Shown piece by piece: positions 35,464 to 44,461 of a DNA stretch of 64,000 nucleotides; position 1 is the first letter of the stretch; every line of letters begins with the position of its first letter. The notes under the pieces are model-generated. The model was not told the origin of the DNA. It worked only from the letters and a program-made list of their open reading frames with translations, and did no database searches. The position numbers and the translations under genes were made by a program. The DNA is from Salarchaeum japonicum (GTDB lineage: Archaea > Halobacteriota > Halobacteria > Halobacteriales > Halobacteriaceae). Location: positions 2,113,564-2,177,563 of the forward strand of contig NZ_CP085324.1 of the NCBI RefSeq assembly GCF_020614395.1. Direction: 5' to 3'.

Positions 35464-36182
35464 TACGGACGGCGTTTCACGTCCCGGTAGTAGTGGAGGT
35501 AGACGACGTGCATGAACGCGGACGCGAGCACGGTGAGCGCCGCGGCGACGAGCGCGCCGGGCGTCAGCGAGAACGCGGCGTCCCGCGGGACGGCGTCCGT
35601 GAGGAAGAGGAAGGCGACGGCGGGCGGGAGCGTGACGGCGAGGCGGGCGACCGCGAACGCGACCGCTCCGCCGGTGTTCTCGGAGACGAACTCCTTGCTC
35701 TCCCGGAGGGCGTTCGGGCCGCCGACGTCGTCCACGACGACCGCGGCGGAGACGAACTGCAGGACGAACACGGCGACGAGCACGCCGAAGACGAACGTGA
35801 TGACCGCCACGACGTTGAGGACGGGTATGAACGCGAGCACGACGAGCGCGAACGTGGCGGCGACGACGAGACCGAGAATCGTGAGGTTCGCGCCGAGGAG
35901 GTGGAGGACGCGCTCGCCGTACGTCTCGAACGCGGCGGAGAGCGGGACGCGGTCGTCGCGCTCGGCGTCCGCGTACACCAGCGACAGCGCGGGTATCGTG
36001 AGGAAGGGCGCGACGAACATCGAGAGCGCGGACCCGACGAGGTTCGCGGCCTGCCCGCGAAGGACGAACCGCGGGGCGTTGAGCGCCTGCACGGCGGCGA
36101 GGAGGGCGACGACGACCGCGAACGCGTCGGGCCGTCGTTTCACGAACGATGCGGCGCGGCCGAACGCCGTTCCGAGCGACAT
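35460..36182 (-). CDS. Six-TM haloarchaeal membrane protein
   Basis: 240 residues from the ATG at 36182. About six TM helices, including a long LGLVVAATFALVVLAFIPVLNVVAVITFVFGVLVAVFVLQF stretch (two helices), with DDVGGPNALRESKEFVSENTGG as a cytoplasmic loop. The loop plus following helices resembles the uncharacterised DUF7847-type membrane proteins. Function unknown. Confidence 0.65.
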   Translation of the reverse strand: MSLGTAFGRAASFVKRRPDAFAVVVALLAAVQALNAPRFVLRGQAANLVGSALSMFVAPFLTIPALSLVYADAERDDRVPLSAAFETYGERVLHLLGANLTILGLVVAATFALVVLAFIPVLNVVAVITFVFGVLVAVFVLQFVSAAVVVDDVGGPNALRESKEFVSENTGGAVAFAVARLAVTLPPAVAFLFLTDAVPRDAAFSLTPGALVAAALTVLASAFMHVVYLHYYRDVKRRPY

Positions 36183-36225
36183 ACAGGCCTGATTTCTGCG
36201 AACCCGAAAAAACGGTTGTGGGAGA

Positions 36226-36873
36226 TTAGTCCGCGGTGGTGAGGTCGCCGCCGCAGTGCGGGCACTCCTCGCCGTGGCGGAGTTCGTCGCTCGCCTCCCG
36301 GACCTCCCGCATGACGCTGGAGATGCGTTCCTCGGCGTCGAGTTCGTCTTCGACGGCGAGGTCGACACCCTCGACTTCCAGCAGGAACTTCGCGACCTCC
36401 GTGGCTTCGTACATCACGTCGTCCAGTTCGTCCGCGGTGAAGAAGTCGCTCATCGCGCCGTAGAGGAAGGTCGCGCCCGCGGTTCGAACCTTGTCCTCGA
36501 ACGCCGCACGCGCCTGATTCACCGCCTGCGGCGTGTACGTGTCCGTCATGAACGGCACGAGCTCCGGGAGGTTCTCCCCGATCTTCGTCATCTCCACGCC
36601 CGTCTCCGTCCGGAAGTCCGCGCAGAGCCGCGCAATCGCCCACTCGCGGGCCGTGATGTAGGTGCGGTCGCGGAGGAACTCGTTCACGCGCTCGTACTGC
36701 GCGCCGTCCATCTTCGTGAAGCGGTCGTAGGAGACCACGTCCTCGGGCACGTCGTCCGCGTCCTCGCTCCCGGTGTCCTCGGGGACGCCGGGCGTGGCGT
36801 CTGATTCCGGTTCGTCGTCTTGCGCGTCCGCCCGAGCGGCGCGCTCCCCGGCGGGTTCGGCGTCCTCAGTCAT
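36226..36873 (-). CDS. Conserved haloarchaeal protein, DUF5806-like
   Basis: 215 residues from the ATG at 36873. The first 55 residues are acidic and probably disordered. The conserved core (YDRFTKMDGAQYERVNEFLRDRTYITAREWAIARLCADFRTETGVEMTKIG) is helical. The C-terminus ends with a CPHCGG knuckle. No enzymatic motif is seen; a nucleic-acid role is possible given the Cys pair, but unproven. Confidence 0.65.
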   Translation of the reverse strand: MTEDAEPAGERAARADAQDDEPESDATPGVPEDTGSEDADDVPEDVVSYDRFTKMDGAQYERVNEFLRDRTYITAREWAIARLCADFRTETGVEMTKIGENLPELVPFMTDTYTPQAVNQARAAFEDKVRTAGATFLYGAMSDFFTADELDDVMYEATEVAKFLLEVEGVDLAVEDELDAEERISSVMREVREASDELRHGEECPHCGGDLTTAD

Positions 36874-36952
36874 ACTCCCGGATAGCGAGTACGGCCGCAA
36901 AAGGGTGTCGGGGAGGACAACGCTTTACTCGGGAGAGGGCGACGACTCGGAC

Positions 36953-37321
36953 ATGAAGGTCTTGCTCGGAATCGGCGGCAGCGAGGACTCCCTCGACGCG
37001 CTCTCGAAGACCGCGGAGCGCGCGCGGGAGGCCGGCGACGACCTCACGGTCGCCATCGTGGAGAACCCGGAGAGCGACCGGACGCCTGACGAAATCGAGG
37101 ACGCCGTCGCGCGCGTGCTCGACGAGTACGACATCGACGCGACCGTCCGGCACGTCTCCGGCGACCCCGGCAGTCAGCTCGTGACCATCGCGGAGTCGGA
37201 GGACTTCGACCAGATAGCGCTCGGCGGCGGTGAGCGCAGTCCGATGGGGAAACTCCGACTCGGCCACATCGCCGAGTTCGTACTCCTGAACGCGCACGTC
37301 TCAGTCACCCTCGTCCGATGA
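36953..37321 (+). CDS. Universal stress protein-like protein
   Basis: 122 residues. UspA fold shown by VLLGIGGSEDSLDALSKTAERA at the start and FDQIALGGGERSPMGKLRLGHIAEFVLLNAHVSVTLV at the end, where GxGERSP replaces the usual ATP-binding G-x2-G-x9-G(S/T) pattern. A TCC/TAC-type loop is short, so it may not bind ATP. TGA overlaps the ATG of the acetyltransferase gene, so the two are likely co-translated. Confidence 0.8.
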   Translation: MKVLLGIGGSEDSLDALSKTAERAREAGDDLTVAIVENPESDRTPDEIEDAVARVLDEYDIDATVRHVSGDPGSQLVTIAESEDFDQIALGGGERSPMGKLRLGHIAEFVLLNAHVSVTLVR

Positions 37322-37836
37322 CCGTCGACGAATATCCCGACACGGCGTCCGGGCCGTTCCCGTCCCCGCCGTCGTCGTTCGTGGACGGCGACGACCGCGA
37401 CATCGAGGTGCGGGCGTTCGACGAGGACACGGACGCGCTCGTGGAGATGTACGTGGACTTCTCGCAGGAAGACCGCGCGCAGGGCGTGCCGCCCGTCGGC
37501 GAGGACCGCGTGCGGGACTGGCTGGACACCCTCACCGCGGACGGCTACAACGTCGTCGCGTGGCACGACGACCGCGCGGTCGGGCACGCCACGCTCGTCC
37601 CGGACGGCACGGGCGGGTACGAACTCGCCATCTTCGTCCACCAGGACTACCAGGGCGCGGGCATCGGCACCCGCCTCCTCCGGAACCTCCTCGGGCACGG
37701 GGCCGAACAGGGCGTCGAGCGCGTGTGGCTCACCGTCGAGCGCTGGAACCGCGCGGCGGTCGCGCTCTACGAGAAGGTCGGGTTCGAGACCGTGGACACG
37801 GAGAGCTTCGAACTCGAAATGGCCATCCGCGTCTAA
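37318..37836 (+). CDS. GNAT-family N-acetyltransferase
   Basis: 172 residues. Acetyl-CoA binding motif A is VHQDYQGAGIGTRLLRNLL, preceded by strand YELAIFV and followed by VWLTVERWNRAAVALYEKVGF, the standard GNAT C-terminal half. Acidic N-terminal extension of about 30 residues. Substrate unknown. Overlaps the Usp gene by 4 bases, which hints at a shared stress-related role. Confidence 0.85.
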   Translation: MTVDEYPDTASGPFPSPPSSFVDGDDRDIEVRAFDEDTDALVEMYVDFSQEDRAQGVPPVGEDRVRDWLDTLTADGYNVVAWHDDRAVGHATLVPDGTGGYELAIFVHQDYQGAGIGTRLLRNLLGHGAEQGVERVWLTVERWNRAAVALYEKVGFETVDTESFELEMAIRV

Positions 37837-38273
37837 ACCGAGAGAACGGGCTGGCTCGCGTAGAGAAGGACGTACTCGGCCGCTTTTTCGAGAACCGCGG
37901 AGCTGTCGTCGCCGGTCTCGCGGGGGACGACGAGGAAGTCCGCGTCCAGGTCGTCGGCGGCGTCGAGGATGACGCTCCCCGGGTGCGTCATCTTCCGCGT
38001 GGTGGAGAACCCGAGCGCGATGGATACGTCGAGGGGGACGCGGTCGTCCGCGACCGCGCGGAGGTCGTCCGCGAACGCCTCGGACTGGTCTGCGACGGCG
38101 TCCTCCGACACCTCGCCGGACTCCACGCGGCGCGACACCTGTTCGCCGGCGACGAAGAGCGCGTGGAGGGTGGCGTCGTACTTCTCGGCGATGGCGACCG
38201 CGTACTCGGCGGCGTTGACGGACTCCGCGCCGCCGTCCACGGGAACGAGCACGGTGTCCACGTCGAGGGGCAT
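37833..38273 (-). CDS. Universal stress protein (UspA family)
   Basis: 146 residues from the ATG at 38273. VDTVLVPVDGGAESVNAAEYAVAIAEKYDATLHALFV opens the fold. ADFLVVPRETGDDSSAVLEKAAEYVLLYASQPVL closes it. The ATP-loop glycines are only partly kept (VPRETGDDSS), so nucleotide binding is doubtful. Convergent with the GNAT gene. Confidence 0.8.
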   Translation of the reverse strand: MPLDVDTVLVPVDGGAESVNAAEYAVAIAEKYDATLHALFVAGEQVSRRVESGEVSEDAVADQSEAFADDLRAVADDRVPLDVSIALGFSTTRKMTHPGSVILDAADDLDADFLVVPRETGDDSSAVLEKAAEYVLLYASQPVLSV

Positions 38274-38354
38274 ACGCGGACGTGCGTCCCGGGACGGTAA
38301 AAAGACTCCGCGCTCCGCAAGCGCTAAGCCGCCGGGTGCGAACCATCGGAGTCC

Positions 38355-39140
38355 ATGCGCTCGCTCGACCTCGGCTTCACGCTCGGCCTGGAGATGTCGT
38401 TCGCCCCCACGGTTCGCTGGGCGGCCGACGAGGGGTTCGACTTCGTGGAACTCCTCCTCGACGGCCCGTACGCCCGCCAGCGCGTCGAACCCCGGACTGG
38501 GGAGATGGCGGACGCGCTCGACGACCACGGCGTCGGCGTCGTGGTGCACTTGCCGTTCAACCCCGACCCCGGGTCGCCGTTCGCGCCCGTCCGCGAGGGC
38601 GTCGTCGAGGAACTCGTCGCGGGCATGGACACCGCGGTCGAACTCGGCGCGGAGAAAGTCGTCTTCCACCCGTCCTCGGACGCCTGGCGGCTCGGCTGGA
38701 GCGACGAGGAGACCCGGGAGTTCGTGCACGACAGCCTCGACGCGCTCGTCCCCGCGGCGCGCGAACGCGGCCTCGACCCCTGCCTCGAAAACATCGTCTC
38801 CAGTTACTACGACGCCACGACGTTCCCCGAACTCCTCGAACGCTACCCCGAGGCGTCGATGACGTTCGACACGAGCCACGCCCATCTCGCCGGCGTGAGC
38901 GCCGACGAGATGGGGGCGTTCCTGCGCGCGCACGGCGAGCGCGTCCACCACCTCCACCTCGTGGACACGCGGGGCGACGCCGACGAACACCTCCCCGTCG
39001 GGATGGGGCGTCTCGACTTCGACCCCGTGTTCGACGCGCTCCGGGAGACCGAGTGGGCGGGGACGGCGACGCTCGAAATCGGGACGAGCGACCTCGACAC
39101 CATCGCGGTCGGGAAGAAGCACGTGGACGCCTACGAGTGA
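38355..39140 (+). CDS. TIM-barrel sugar phosphate isomerase/epimerase family protein
   Basis: 261 residues. AP-endonuclease-2/xylose-isomerase-like barrel: DFVELLLDGPYAR, KVVFHPSSDAW, CLENIVSSYYDATTFPELL, MTFDTSHAHLAGV and VHHLHLVDTRGDADEHLPVGMGRLDF carry the expected metal-binding Glu, Asp and His. It could be an isomerase/epimerase or an endonuclease IV-like enzyme; the His/Glu pattern favours a metal-dependent isomerase. Confidence 0.75.
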   Translation: MRSLDLGFTLGLEMSFAPTVRWAADEGFDFVELLLDGPYARQRVEPRTGEMADALDDHGVGVVVHLPFNPDPGSPFAPVREGVVEELVAGMDTAVELGAEKVVFHPSSDAWRLGWSDEETREFVHDSLDALVPAARERGLDPCLENIVSSYYDATTFPELLERYPEASMTFDTSHAHLAGVSADEMGAFLRAHGERVHHLHLVDTRGDADEHLPVGMGRLDFDPVFDALRETEWAGTATLEIGTSDLDTIAVGKKHVDAYE

Positions 39141-39186
39141 GGGGGTCGCGCCATCATTTATGTCCCGGGGTGTAGAAGACGCGAGT

Positions 39187-39624
39187 ATGATAGGGACGGT
39201 CGTCATCGCGACGGACGGCTCGGAGAGCGTCGAGCGCGCCGTCGCGGTCGCCTTGGACCTCGCGGAGCGCTTCGACGCGGACGTGCACGCGCTCTACGTC
39301 GTGGACGCCGGCGAGGTGGAGAACGCGCCCATCGACCTCCGGGAGGAACTCCGCGCCGCCCTGACCGAGCGCGGGGAGACGGCGACCGGGCACGTCGTCG
39401 AGCGCGCGAACACCGGGGTGACCACGGCCGTCCGGGAGGGCCGGCCCGCGAACGAGATTCGGGCGTACGCCCGCGAGGTGGACGCGGACGTGGTGGCGAC
39501 GGGCACCCGCGGCCGCCACGGCGAGAACCGCTTTCTCGTCGGATCCGTCGCGGAACGAGTCGTGCGGACGTGTCCCGTGCCCGTGTTGACGGTGCGGCAG
39601 ATGGCGAGCGACGAGTCCGCATAG
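39187..39624 (+). CDS. Universal stress protein (UspA family)
   Basis: 145 residues from the ATG at 39187. Full ATP-binding motif G-x2-G-x9-G-S is visible in VATGTRGRHGENRFLVGSVAERVVRTCPVPVLTV, unlike the other two Usp proteins nearby. The opening is GTVVIATDGSESVERAVAVALDLAE. Of the three Usp genes in this area this one should bind ATP. Confidence 0.88.
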   Translation: MIGTVVIATDGSESVERAVAVALDLAERFDADVHALYVVDAGEVENAPIDLREELRAALTERGETATGHVVERANTGVTTAVREGRPANEIRAYAREVDADVVATGTRGRHGENRFLVGSVAERVVRTCPVPVLTVRQMASDESA

Positions 39625-39660
39625 CGGCGTCCTTTTCACCCGAGGTGTTCTCTCCCGTGT

Positions 39661-40752
39661 ATGAAGGACTGGGTTATCGACGACGAGAACCTCTCCCTGG
39701 AGCGCAAATCCCTCCTCCCGGGGACGGGATTTTTCGTCCCGGACGGCATCGAAGACGAGCGCGAAGACCGCGAAATCGAGGCGCGCGCGCAGGACGCCGG
39801 CGTCATCGTGGTCACCGACCCGGACGCCGACGGCCTCGCGTGCGCCGCCATCATCCGCGAAGTGTACGGCGAGGGCGCGCTCATCCCGACCGGCCCGCAC
39901 GAGCTCGCGGACGGCATCCGGCGCGCCGCCGAGTACGGCGAAGCGGGCGCGCGCGTGTTCATCTGCGACCTCTGCCCGGACGACTACGCGGACGTGGAGG
40001 TCGAACTCGGCCTCCTCACCGAGCACGCGGCGTCCGTGCGGTGGTTCGACCACCACCAGTGGACGGACAGCGCGAAACGCGGCGTCCGCGACGCCGGCGT
40101 CGACCTGGTCGTCGGCGAGTCCGACGAGGAGTGCACGGCGGACGTGGCCGTCCGCAGCATCGAAGAGGACATCCCCCGCCACCTCATCGAACTCGCGGCG
40201 GTGACGCGCGACCACGACCTCTGGCTGAAAGAAGACCCGCGCTCGGACGACCTCGCGGACTACTCGCACTGGGTGGACGACGAGGAGTACGCCGACACCG
40301 TGCAGGAACACGGCCCCGACCTCCCCGAGTCGGCCCAGGAGTACCTCGCGGAGCGCCGCGTCGAGAAGAACGACCTCATCGAGCGCGCGGTGAGTCGCGC
40401 CGAGATGAAATCGGTGAACGGCGTGACCGTGGGCGTGACCTACGGGCGGTGTTCGCAGAACGAGGTCGCGGACGAACTCCGCGAGCAGGGCGCGGACGCC
40501 GCCGTCGTCGTGAAACCCTCGGGGAGCGCGAGCATCCGCGGGAGCGAGGACTTCGAGCGGTGTCACGAGGTCGCGCGCCAAGTGCAGGGCGGCGGCCACC
40601 CGCGCGCCGCGGGCTGTAAACCCCACATCTACGACGACATGATGGACTACGCCCACCACTGGACGACGCAGGGCGCGGTCGCGAAACAGAAAATCCTGGA
40701 CGCGTTCGCCTCCCTCCCCGACGACGAGGAGGGCGCGGACACCGAGCGCTAG
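39661..40752 (+). CDS. DHH-family phosphoesterase
   Basis: 363 residues. The DHH core is visible as VTDPDADGLACAAIIREVYG, VFICDLCPDDY and VRWFDHHQW (DHH itself), with DHDLWLK later. A C-terminal DHHA1-type part has GGGHPRAAGCKPHI. Such enzymes cleave small phosphodiesters or short RNA/DNA (RecJ-like or nanoRNase-like). The CPDD and GGGHPRAAG features resemble the archaeal RecJ-like group, exact substrate unknown. Confidence 0.85.
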   Translation: MKDWVIDDENLSLERKSLLPGTGFFVPDGIEDEREDREIEARAQDAGVIVVTDPDADGLACAAIIREVYGEGALIPTGPHELADGIRRAAEYGEAGARVFICDLCPDDYADVEVELGLLTEHAASVRWFDHHQWTDSAKRGVRDAGVDLVVGESDEECTADVAVRSIEEDIPRHLIELAAVTRDHDLWLKEDPRSDDLADYSHWVDDEEYADTVQEHGPDLPESAQEYLAERRVEKNDLIERAVSRAEMKSVNGVTVGVTYGRCSQNEVADELREQGADAAVVVKPSGSASIRGSEDFERCHEVARQVQGGGHPRAAGCKPHIYDDMMDYAHHWTTQGAVAKQKILDAFASLPDDEEGADTER

Positions 40753-41177
40753 ACGACCCAGCGGTCGGAGTACGCGGTGCCGCACTCGCAGTACGCGTAC
40801 GCGTGCATCACGTCGCCCTCCGCGTACAGACCGCCGACTTCCTCGTTTTGCTCCTCGAAGAACGCGAACACGAACTCCGTCTCGTGGTCGCTCGCCGGTT
40901 CGTCGGGGTGCTTGCTCGGGCAGTCGCCGCCCGCGAGCGAGTCCGCGATGTCGCCGTTCGTCCCCATCGCCTGCTGGCTGAACTGCATCGCCTCCATCCC
41001 TGTCACCTGCTTGAAGACGCTACGGCCCTGGTCGCCGGGGACGACGAGGACGATGCCGTCGTCGGTGCGTTCGCCGTACTGTTCGAGCGGCCCGAGGTCG
41101 CCCACCATCCCCTCGGTGAGGTAGACGGCGACGTGTTCGGGGTGCTCGCCGTCGAGGAACTCCTCGTACGTACTCAT
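40749..41177 (-). CDS. Conserved haloarchaeal protein, DUF5807-like
   Basis: 142 residues. Begins STYEEFLDGEHPEHVAVYLTEGMVGDLGPLEQYGE and ends YAYCECGTAYSDRWVV with a Cys-x-Cys pair. Another Cys (GGDCPSKHP) may complete a metal site. No known function. Convergent with the DHH gene, 4-base overlap. Confidence 0.6.
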   Translation of the reverse strand: MSTYEEFLDGEHPEHVAVYLTEGMVGDLGPLEQYGERTDDGIVLVVPGDQGRSVFKQVTGMEAMQFSQQAMGTNGDIADSLAGGDCPSKHPDEPASDHETEFVFAFFEEQNEEVGGLYAEGDVMHAYAYCECGTAYSDRWVV

Positions 41178-41217
41178 CGCTGGTGGTTCGTGGCGTACGC
41201 GAAAAAGCGCGGCGACT

Positions 41218-41613
41218 CTACTCGGCGTCTTCGTCCTCGCCGAGCAGGGAGGCGACGGATTCCTCGCCGTACTCGGTGATTTTGACGTTGAGCTGGGCGG
41301 TCTCCTCGGAGACCTCGCGGCCGCGAACGCTCACGCGCTTGCGTTCGCCGTCGCGGCTGGGGTTGAACCCGGGGCCGCCGCCGAGCAGGAGGTCGGCGAG
41401 CCCGCTCCCGCGGACGTCGGGGCGCATCGGACGGCCGGCGGCGTCGCTGCCGCCAGTCAGTTCGACCGTGTAGCCGGTCAGTCCCACGGCGTCGCCGTCC
41501 ACTTCGTCGCCGAGTTCCCGACCGAGGAATCGATTGGCGTCCTGTCCGTCAACTTCGAACTGGTGGCTCTCACCCGCCTCGGGGTCGGCCACCACGACAT
41601 CGAACGTAGCCAT
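41218..41613 (-). CDS. rps6e: 30S ribosomal protein eS6
   Basis: 131 residues. Archaeal S6e starts [22 protein letters not shown], with [34 protein letters not shown] and [28 protein letters not shown] at the end. These match the S6e family closely. Component of the small subunit; expected to be abundantly expressed. Confidence 0.95.
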   Translation of the reverse strand: MATFDVVVADPEAGESHQFEVDGQDANRFLGRELGDEVDGDAVGLTGYTVELTGGSDAAGRPMRPDVRGSGLADLLLGGGPGFNPSRDGERKRVSVRGREVSEETAQLNVKITEYGEESVASLLGEDEDAE

Positions 41614-41697
41614 ACCCGATAGGAGAGGGAGAGTGCCCTAAAACCCGTCGAATACGCGTCCCGAGCGTTGAAGGCCGCGCGAGGCGAATCCCGGAGC

Positions 41698-41967
41698 GTG
41701 AACCGTGACCGCGTGCGGGGTGCGCTCTCGGAGTTCGCGGGGAGCGACGCCGAACGCCGCGCGGTCGCGCGCGCCGCCGGCGACCTCGCGGACAGCGGCC
41801 GGTACGAGGACGCGACGGGCCGCGAACTCACCGCGGCGGAACTCCTCGAACACCTCCGGGACGCCCCAGAGGAGTTGGTCGCGAGCCGGTGGAACTGGTG
41901 GATGGGAAGCCTCGACCTCGCCTACGGGGGGTTCGGCGAGTTCCAGGTGCGGCGGTGGCGGGAGTAG
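41698..41967 (+). CDS. Small helical protein of unknown function
   Basis: 89 residues with GTG start at 41698 (an upstream TTG at 41668 would extend it). Predicted helical: RVRGALSEFAGSDAERRAVARAAGDLADSGRYEDATGRELTAAELLEHLRDAPEELVASRWNWWMG. A Trp-rich WNWWMG stretch follows. No family recognised. Confidence 0.55.
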   Translation: MNRDRVRGALSEFAGSDAERRAVARAAGDLADSGRYEDATGRELTAAELLEHLRDAPEELVASRWNWWMGSLDLAYGGFGEFQVRRWRE

Positions 41968-42005
41968 CGACGAACCCAAACCGCCGGGGCGGATAGACTG
42001 GCGTG

Positions 42006-43259
42006 ATGGAGATACGGTTTCTCGGTGGCGCGCGCGAGGTCGGGCGGAGCGCGATTCTCGTGGACGACAGCCTCCTGCTCGACTACGGGATGCGCACCGG
42101 GAACCCGCCGCAGTTCCCGTTGGACGCCGACCCGGACGCGGTCGTCGCCTCGCACGGCCACCTCGACCACGTCGGCGCGCTCCCGAGTCTCCTCTCCGGG
42201 GACGCGCGGCCGCCGATTCACTGGACGCCGCCGACGCGAGACCTCGCGAACACGCTCGCCAGGGACACCCTGAAACTGCACGGCGGCACGCTCGCGTGCC
42301 CGTTCACGGAGACGGACGTCCACCGGATGAGCGAGGTATCAGTGACGCACGGCTACGGCGAGTCGTTCGAGGCGGCGGGGTACGAGGTGACGTTCTACGA
42401 CGCCGGCCACATCCCCGGGAGCGCGCACGTCCTCGTCGACGACGGGGAGACGCGCCTGCTCTACACGGGCGATTTCCACGTGGACGACCCGGACGCGGAC
42501 GGCGTGGGCGGTCAGCGACTCGTCGCGGGGTCGCGGGCGCGCCCGGACGCGGACGCCGTCATCGTCGAGAGCACGTACAGCGACGTACACCACGACCCCC
42601 GGGGCGCGGTCGAGGAGCGGTTCGCGGAACGGGTCGCGAACACCGTCTGGGAGGGCGGCACGGTCGTCGTGCCCGCGTTCGCCATCGGCCGCACCCAGGA
42701 GGTGCTCATGGTGTGCGACGCGTACGACATCGACTGCTACGTGGACGGGATGGGGAAGGACGTGACGCGGAGCGTCCTCCAACACCCCGCGTTCCTCCGG
42801 GACGCGGACGCGCTCCGGCGAGCGAAGGGACACGCGCGGTTCGTCACCGGACGGCAGGGACAGAAGAAACGCATCGCCGACCAGAACACGGTCGTCGTCA
42901 CCACGTCCGGGATGCTCTCGGGCGGCCCCGCGATGACGTACGTCCCCGAAATCGCCGGCCACCCCCGGAACCTCGTCGCGTTCACCGGCCACCAGGTCGA
43001 GGGAACGCCCGGCCGGGAGTTGCTCGACACCGGCCAGACGGAACTCGACGGCCGGCGGATGCGGGTGAGCGCGCGCATCGACCAGTACGACTTCTCGGCG
43101 CACGCCGACCGCGACGGCATCCGCGGATTCCTCGATTCCTATCGGGACGCCGCGGTGCTCGTGAACCACGGCGACCGCTGTCCGGCGTTCGCGGCCGAAC
43201 TCCGCGAGGACGGCTGGGACACCCGTGCGCCCGAGCGCGGCGAGCCCGTCAGGGTCTGA
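42006..43259 (+). CDS. Beta-CASP metallo-beta-lactamase ribonuclease (aCPSF2/RNase J-like)
   Basis: 417 residues from the ATG at 42006. Metal motif SHGHLDHVG (HxHxDH), a second His in AGHIPGSAHVLV, Asp in TGDFHVDDP, and beta-CASP features (TVVVPAFAIGRTQEVL, TTSGMLSGGPAMTYV, SAHADRDG). No KH domains, so it resembles the short archaeal CPSF-like type rather than aCPSF1. It should act in RNA 3'-end processing or decay, as endo- or 5'-3' exonuclease. Confidence 0.85.
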   Translation: MEIRFLGGAREVGRSAILVDDSLLLDYGMRTGNPPQFPLDADPDAVVASHGHLDHVGALPSLLSGDARPPIHWTPPTRDLANTLARDTLKLHGGTLACPFTETDVHRMSEVSVTHGYGESFEAAGYEVTFYDAGHIPGSAHVLVDDGETRLLYTGDFHVDDPDADGVGGQRLVAGSRARPDADAVIVESTYSDVHHDPRGAVEERFAERVANTVWEGGTVVVPAFAIGRTQEVLMVCDAYDIDCYVDGMGKDVTRSVLQHPAFLRDADALRRAKGHARFVTGRQGQKKRIADQNTVVVTTSGMLSGGPAMTYVPEIAGHPRNLVAFTGHQVEGTPGRELLDTGQTELDGRRMRVSARIDQYDFSAHADRDGIRGFLDSYRDAAVLVNHGDRCPAFAAELREDGWDTRAPERGEPVRV

Positions 43260-43301
43260 CGCGACGAACAGACGTTTGTACGGACGGCGGCTACACCGGG
43301 T

Positions 43302-43967
43302 ATGACCGAGACGCCGGACGACCTCCCGCCGACGGACCGCGAATCCCCCGTGGGGGAACCCGTCATTCGCGGTGACGAACGCGTCGTCGGCGACCACGCC
43401 GCGAACGCGGTCTCCTTCGACCCCGACGACCCCGAGCGCGTCGCCGCCGCCGCGGACACCGTGCGCGCGTTCGCCACCGGCGACCTCGGGGACGACCACC
43501 TCGCGATGCTCCGCGGGGCCGCCGCGTGCGCCGCGCTCGTCCGCGCCGAACAGTCCTACAAGGCCGCCGCCGAACGCGCCGGCGACGACGTGACCGTCCC
43601 GTTCATCCGGAAGTGGGCGCGCGTCCACGACCTCCCCCAGCCGGTTCGCCGGCACGTCGCCGTCGGCCACATCCCGCCGACCGCCGCGAAACACATCGCG
43701 CGCGTCGGCGGCGACGCCCGCTACCGGCTCGCGTGGGCCGTCCTCGACAACGACCTCACCGTCCGCCAGGTGCGGCAGGTCGCGAGCGACGTGAACGACG
43801 GCCGCGCCCTCGGGGACGCCCTCCGCGACCACGGCGTCACTCCCGGCGAACTCACCCTCACCCTCCCCGCGAACGCCTACCGCGACCTCCGCCGCCGCGC
43901 CGCCATGACCGACACAGACCCCGGCGACATCGTCGCGGACGCCCTCGACGCCTACCTCGACGAGTAA
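43302..43967 (+). CDS. ParB-like helix-turn-helix protein (haloarchaeal)
   Basis: 221 residues. Middle part (VPFIRKWARVHDLPQPVRRHVAVGHIPPTAAKHIARVGGDARYRLAWAVLDNDLTVRQVRQVASDV, written here in pieces only as motif summary) has the alternating helices of the ParB/Spo0J DNA-binding core. The N-terminal ParB CTPase-type domain is missing, and the C-terminal ANAYRDLRRRAAMTDTDPGDIVADAL is compatible with a ribbon-helix-helix. May be a DNA-binding regulator. Confidence 0.65.
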   Translation: MTETPDDLPPTDRESPVGEPVIRGDERVVGDHAANAVSFDPDDPERVAAAADTVRAFATGDLGDDHLAMLRGAAACAALVRAEQSYKAAAERAGDDVTVPFIRKWARVHDLPQPVRRHVAVGHIPPTAAKHIARVGGDARYRLAWAVLDNDLTVRQVRQVASDVNDGRALGDALRDHGVTPGELTLTLPANAYRDLRRRAAMTDTDPGDIVADALDAYLDE

Positions 43968-44012
43968 CCGGATGGTAAACGTTTAACCACGCCAGCACCC
44001 AGATGGGAATGA

Positions 44013-44086
<74 letters not shown>

Positions 44087-44164
44087 CTTTTGCGACGACT
44101 AACGGTGCGGAGCAACGCGGCCAGCGATTTGGACGCAGCGAACAACGCGACGCGTTGTGAGTGA

Positions 44165-44189
44165 GTGTTCAAATCGCGCCCGGCCCGCT
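44165..44189 (+). repeat. tRNA-Lys 3'-end copy 2
   Basis: Perfect 25-bp match to 44064-44088 (GTGTTCAAATCGCGCC then CGGCCCGCT). It looks like an attachment-site scar 101 bp downstream of the tRNA end. Confidence 0.75.
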
Positions 44190-44190
44190 C

Positions 44191-44240
44191 CACCTTTTGC
44201 GCTGCGCGAGCCTTCGGCTCGCTCGGCAAAATCTGGACCA
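44191..44240 (+). repeat. Stable-RNA tail element, copy B
   Basis: ACCTTTTGCGCTGCGCG, a small hairpin GAGCC-TTC-GGCTC, then GCTCGGCAAAATCTGGACCA. It resembles the element at the 3' end of RNase P RNA (25084-25143). Both follow a stable-RNA end, or a copy of one, which suggests a common termination or processing function. Confidence 0.5.
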
Positions 44241-44353
44241 AAAGCACTCCTCCTTCGCTCCACTTCGTTCCGCTCAGTCGTCGGCCTCGCGCTTCGCGCG
44301 AGTGAACCGGCGACCTACCGGGCTCTGCGAGCCACTCGGTCGCCAGATGCATA

Positions 44354-44376
44354 TTCAAATCGCGCCCGGCCCGCTC
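44354..44376 (+). repeat. tRNA-Lys 3'-end copy 3
   Basis: 23-bp match to the tRNA-Lys end (TTCAAATCGCGCCCGGCCC then GCTC), 189 bp beyond copy 2. Third attachment-site-like scar. No integrase gene or element lies between copies, so these are empty. Confidence 0.7.
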
Positions 44377-44461
44377 CTCTTTGAACAACGCCCGCGAGAG
44401 ACCGGCGTGTGCGGGAGGTTGTTCCGGTAGTGCTTTTGGTGTCGAGTTCGAGGTGGCGGGT

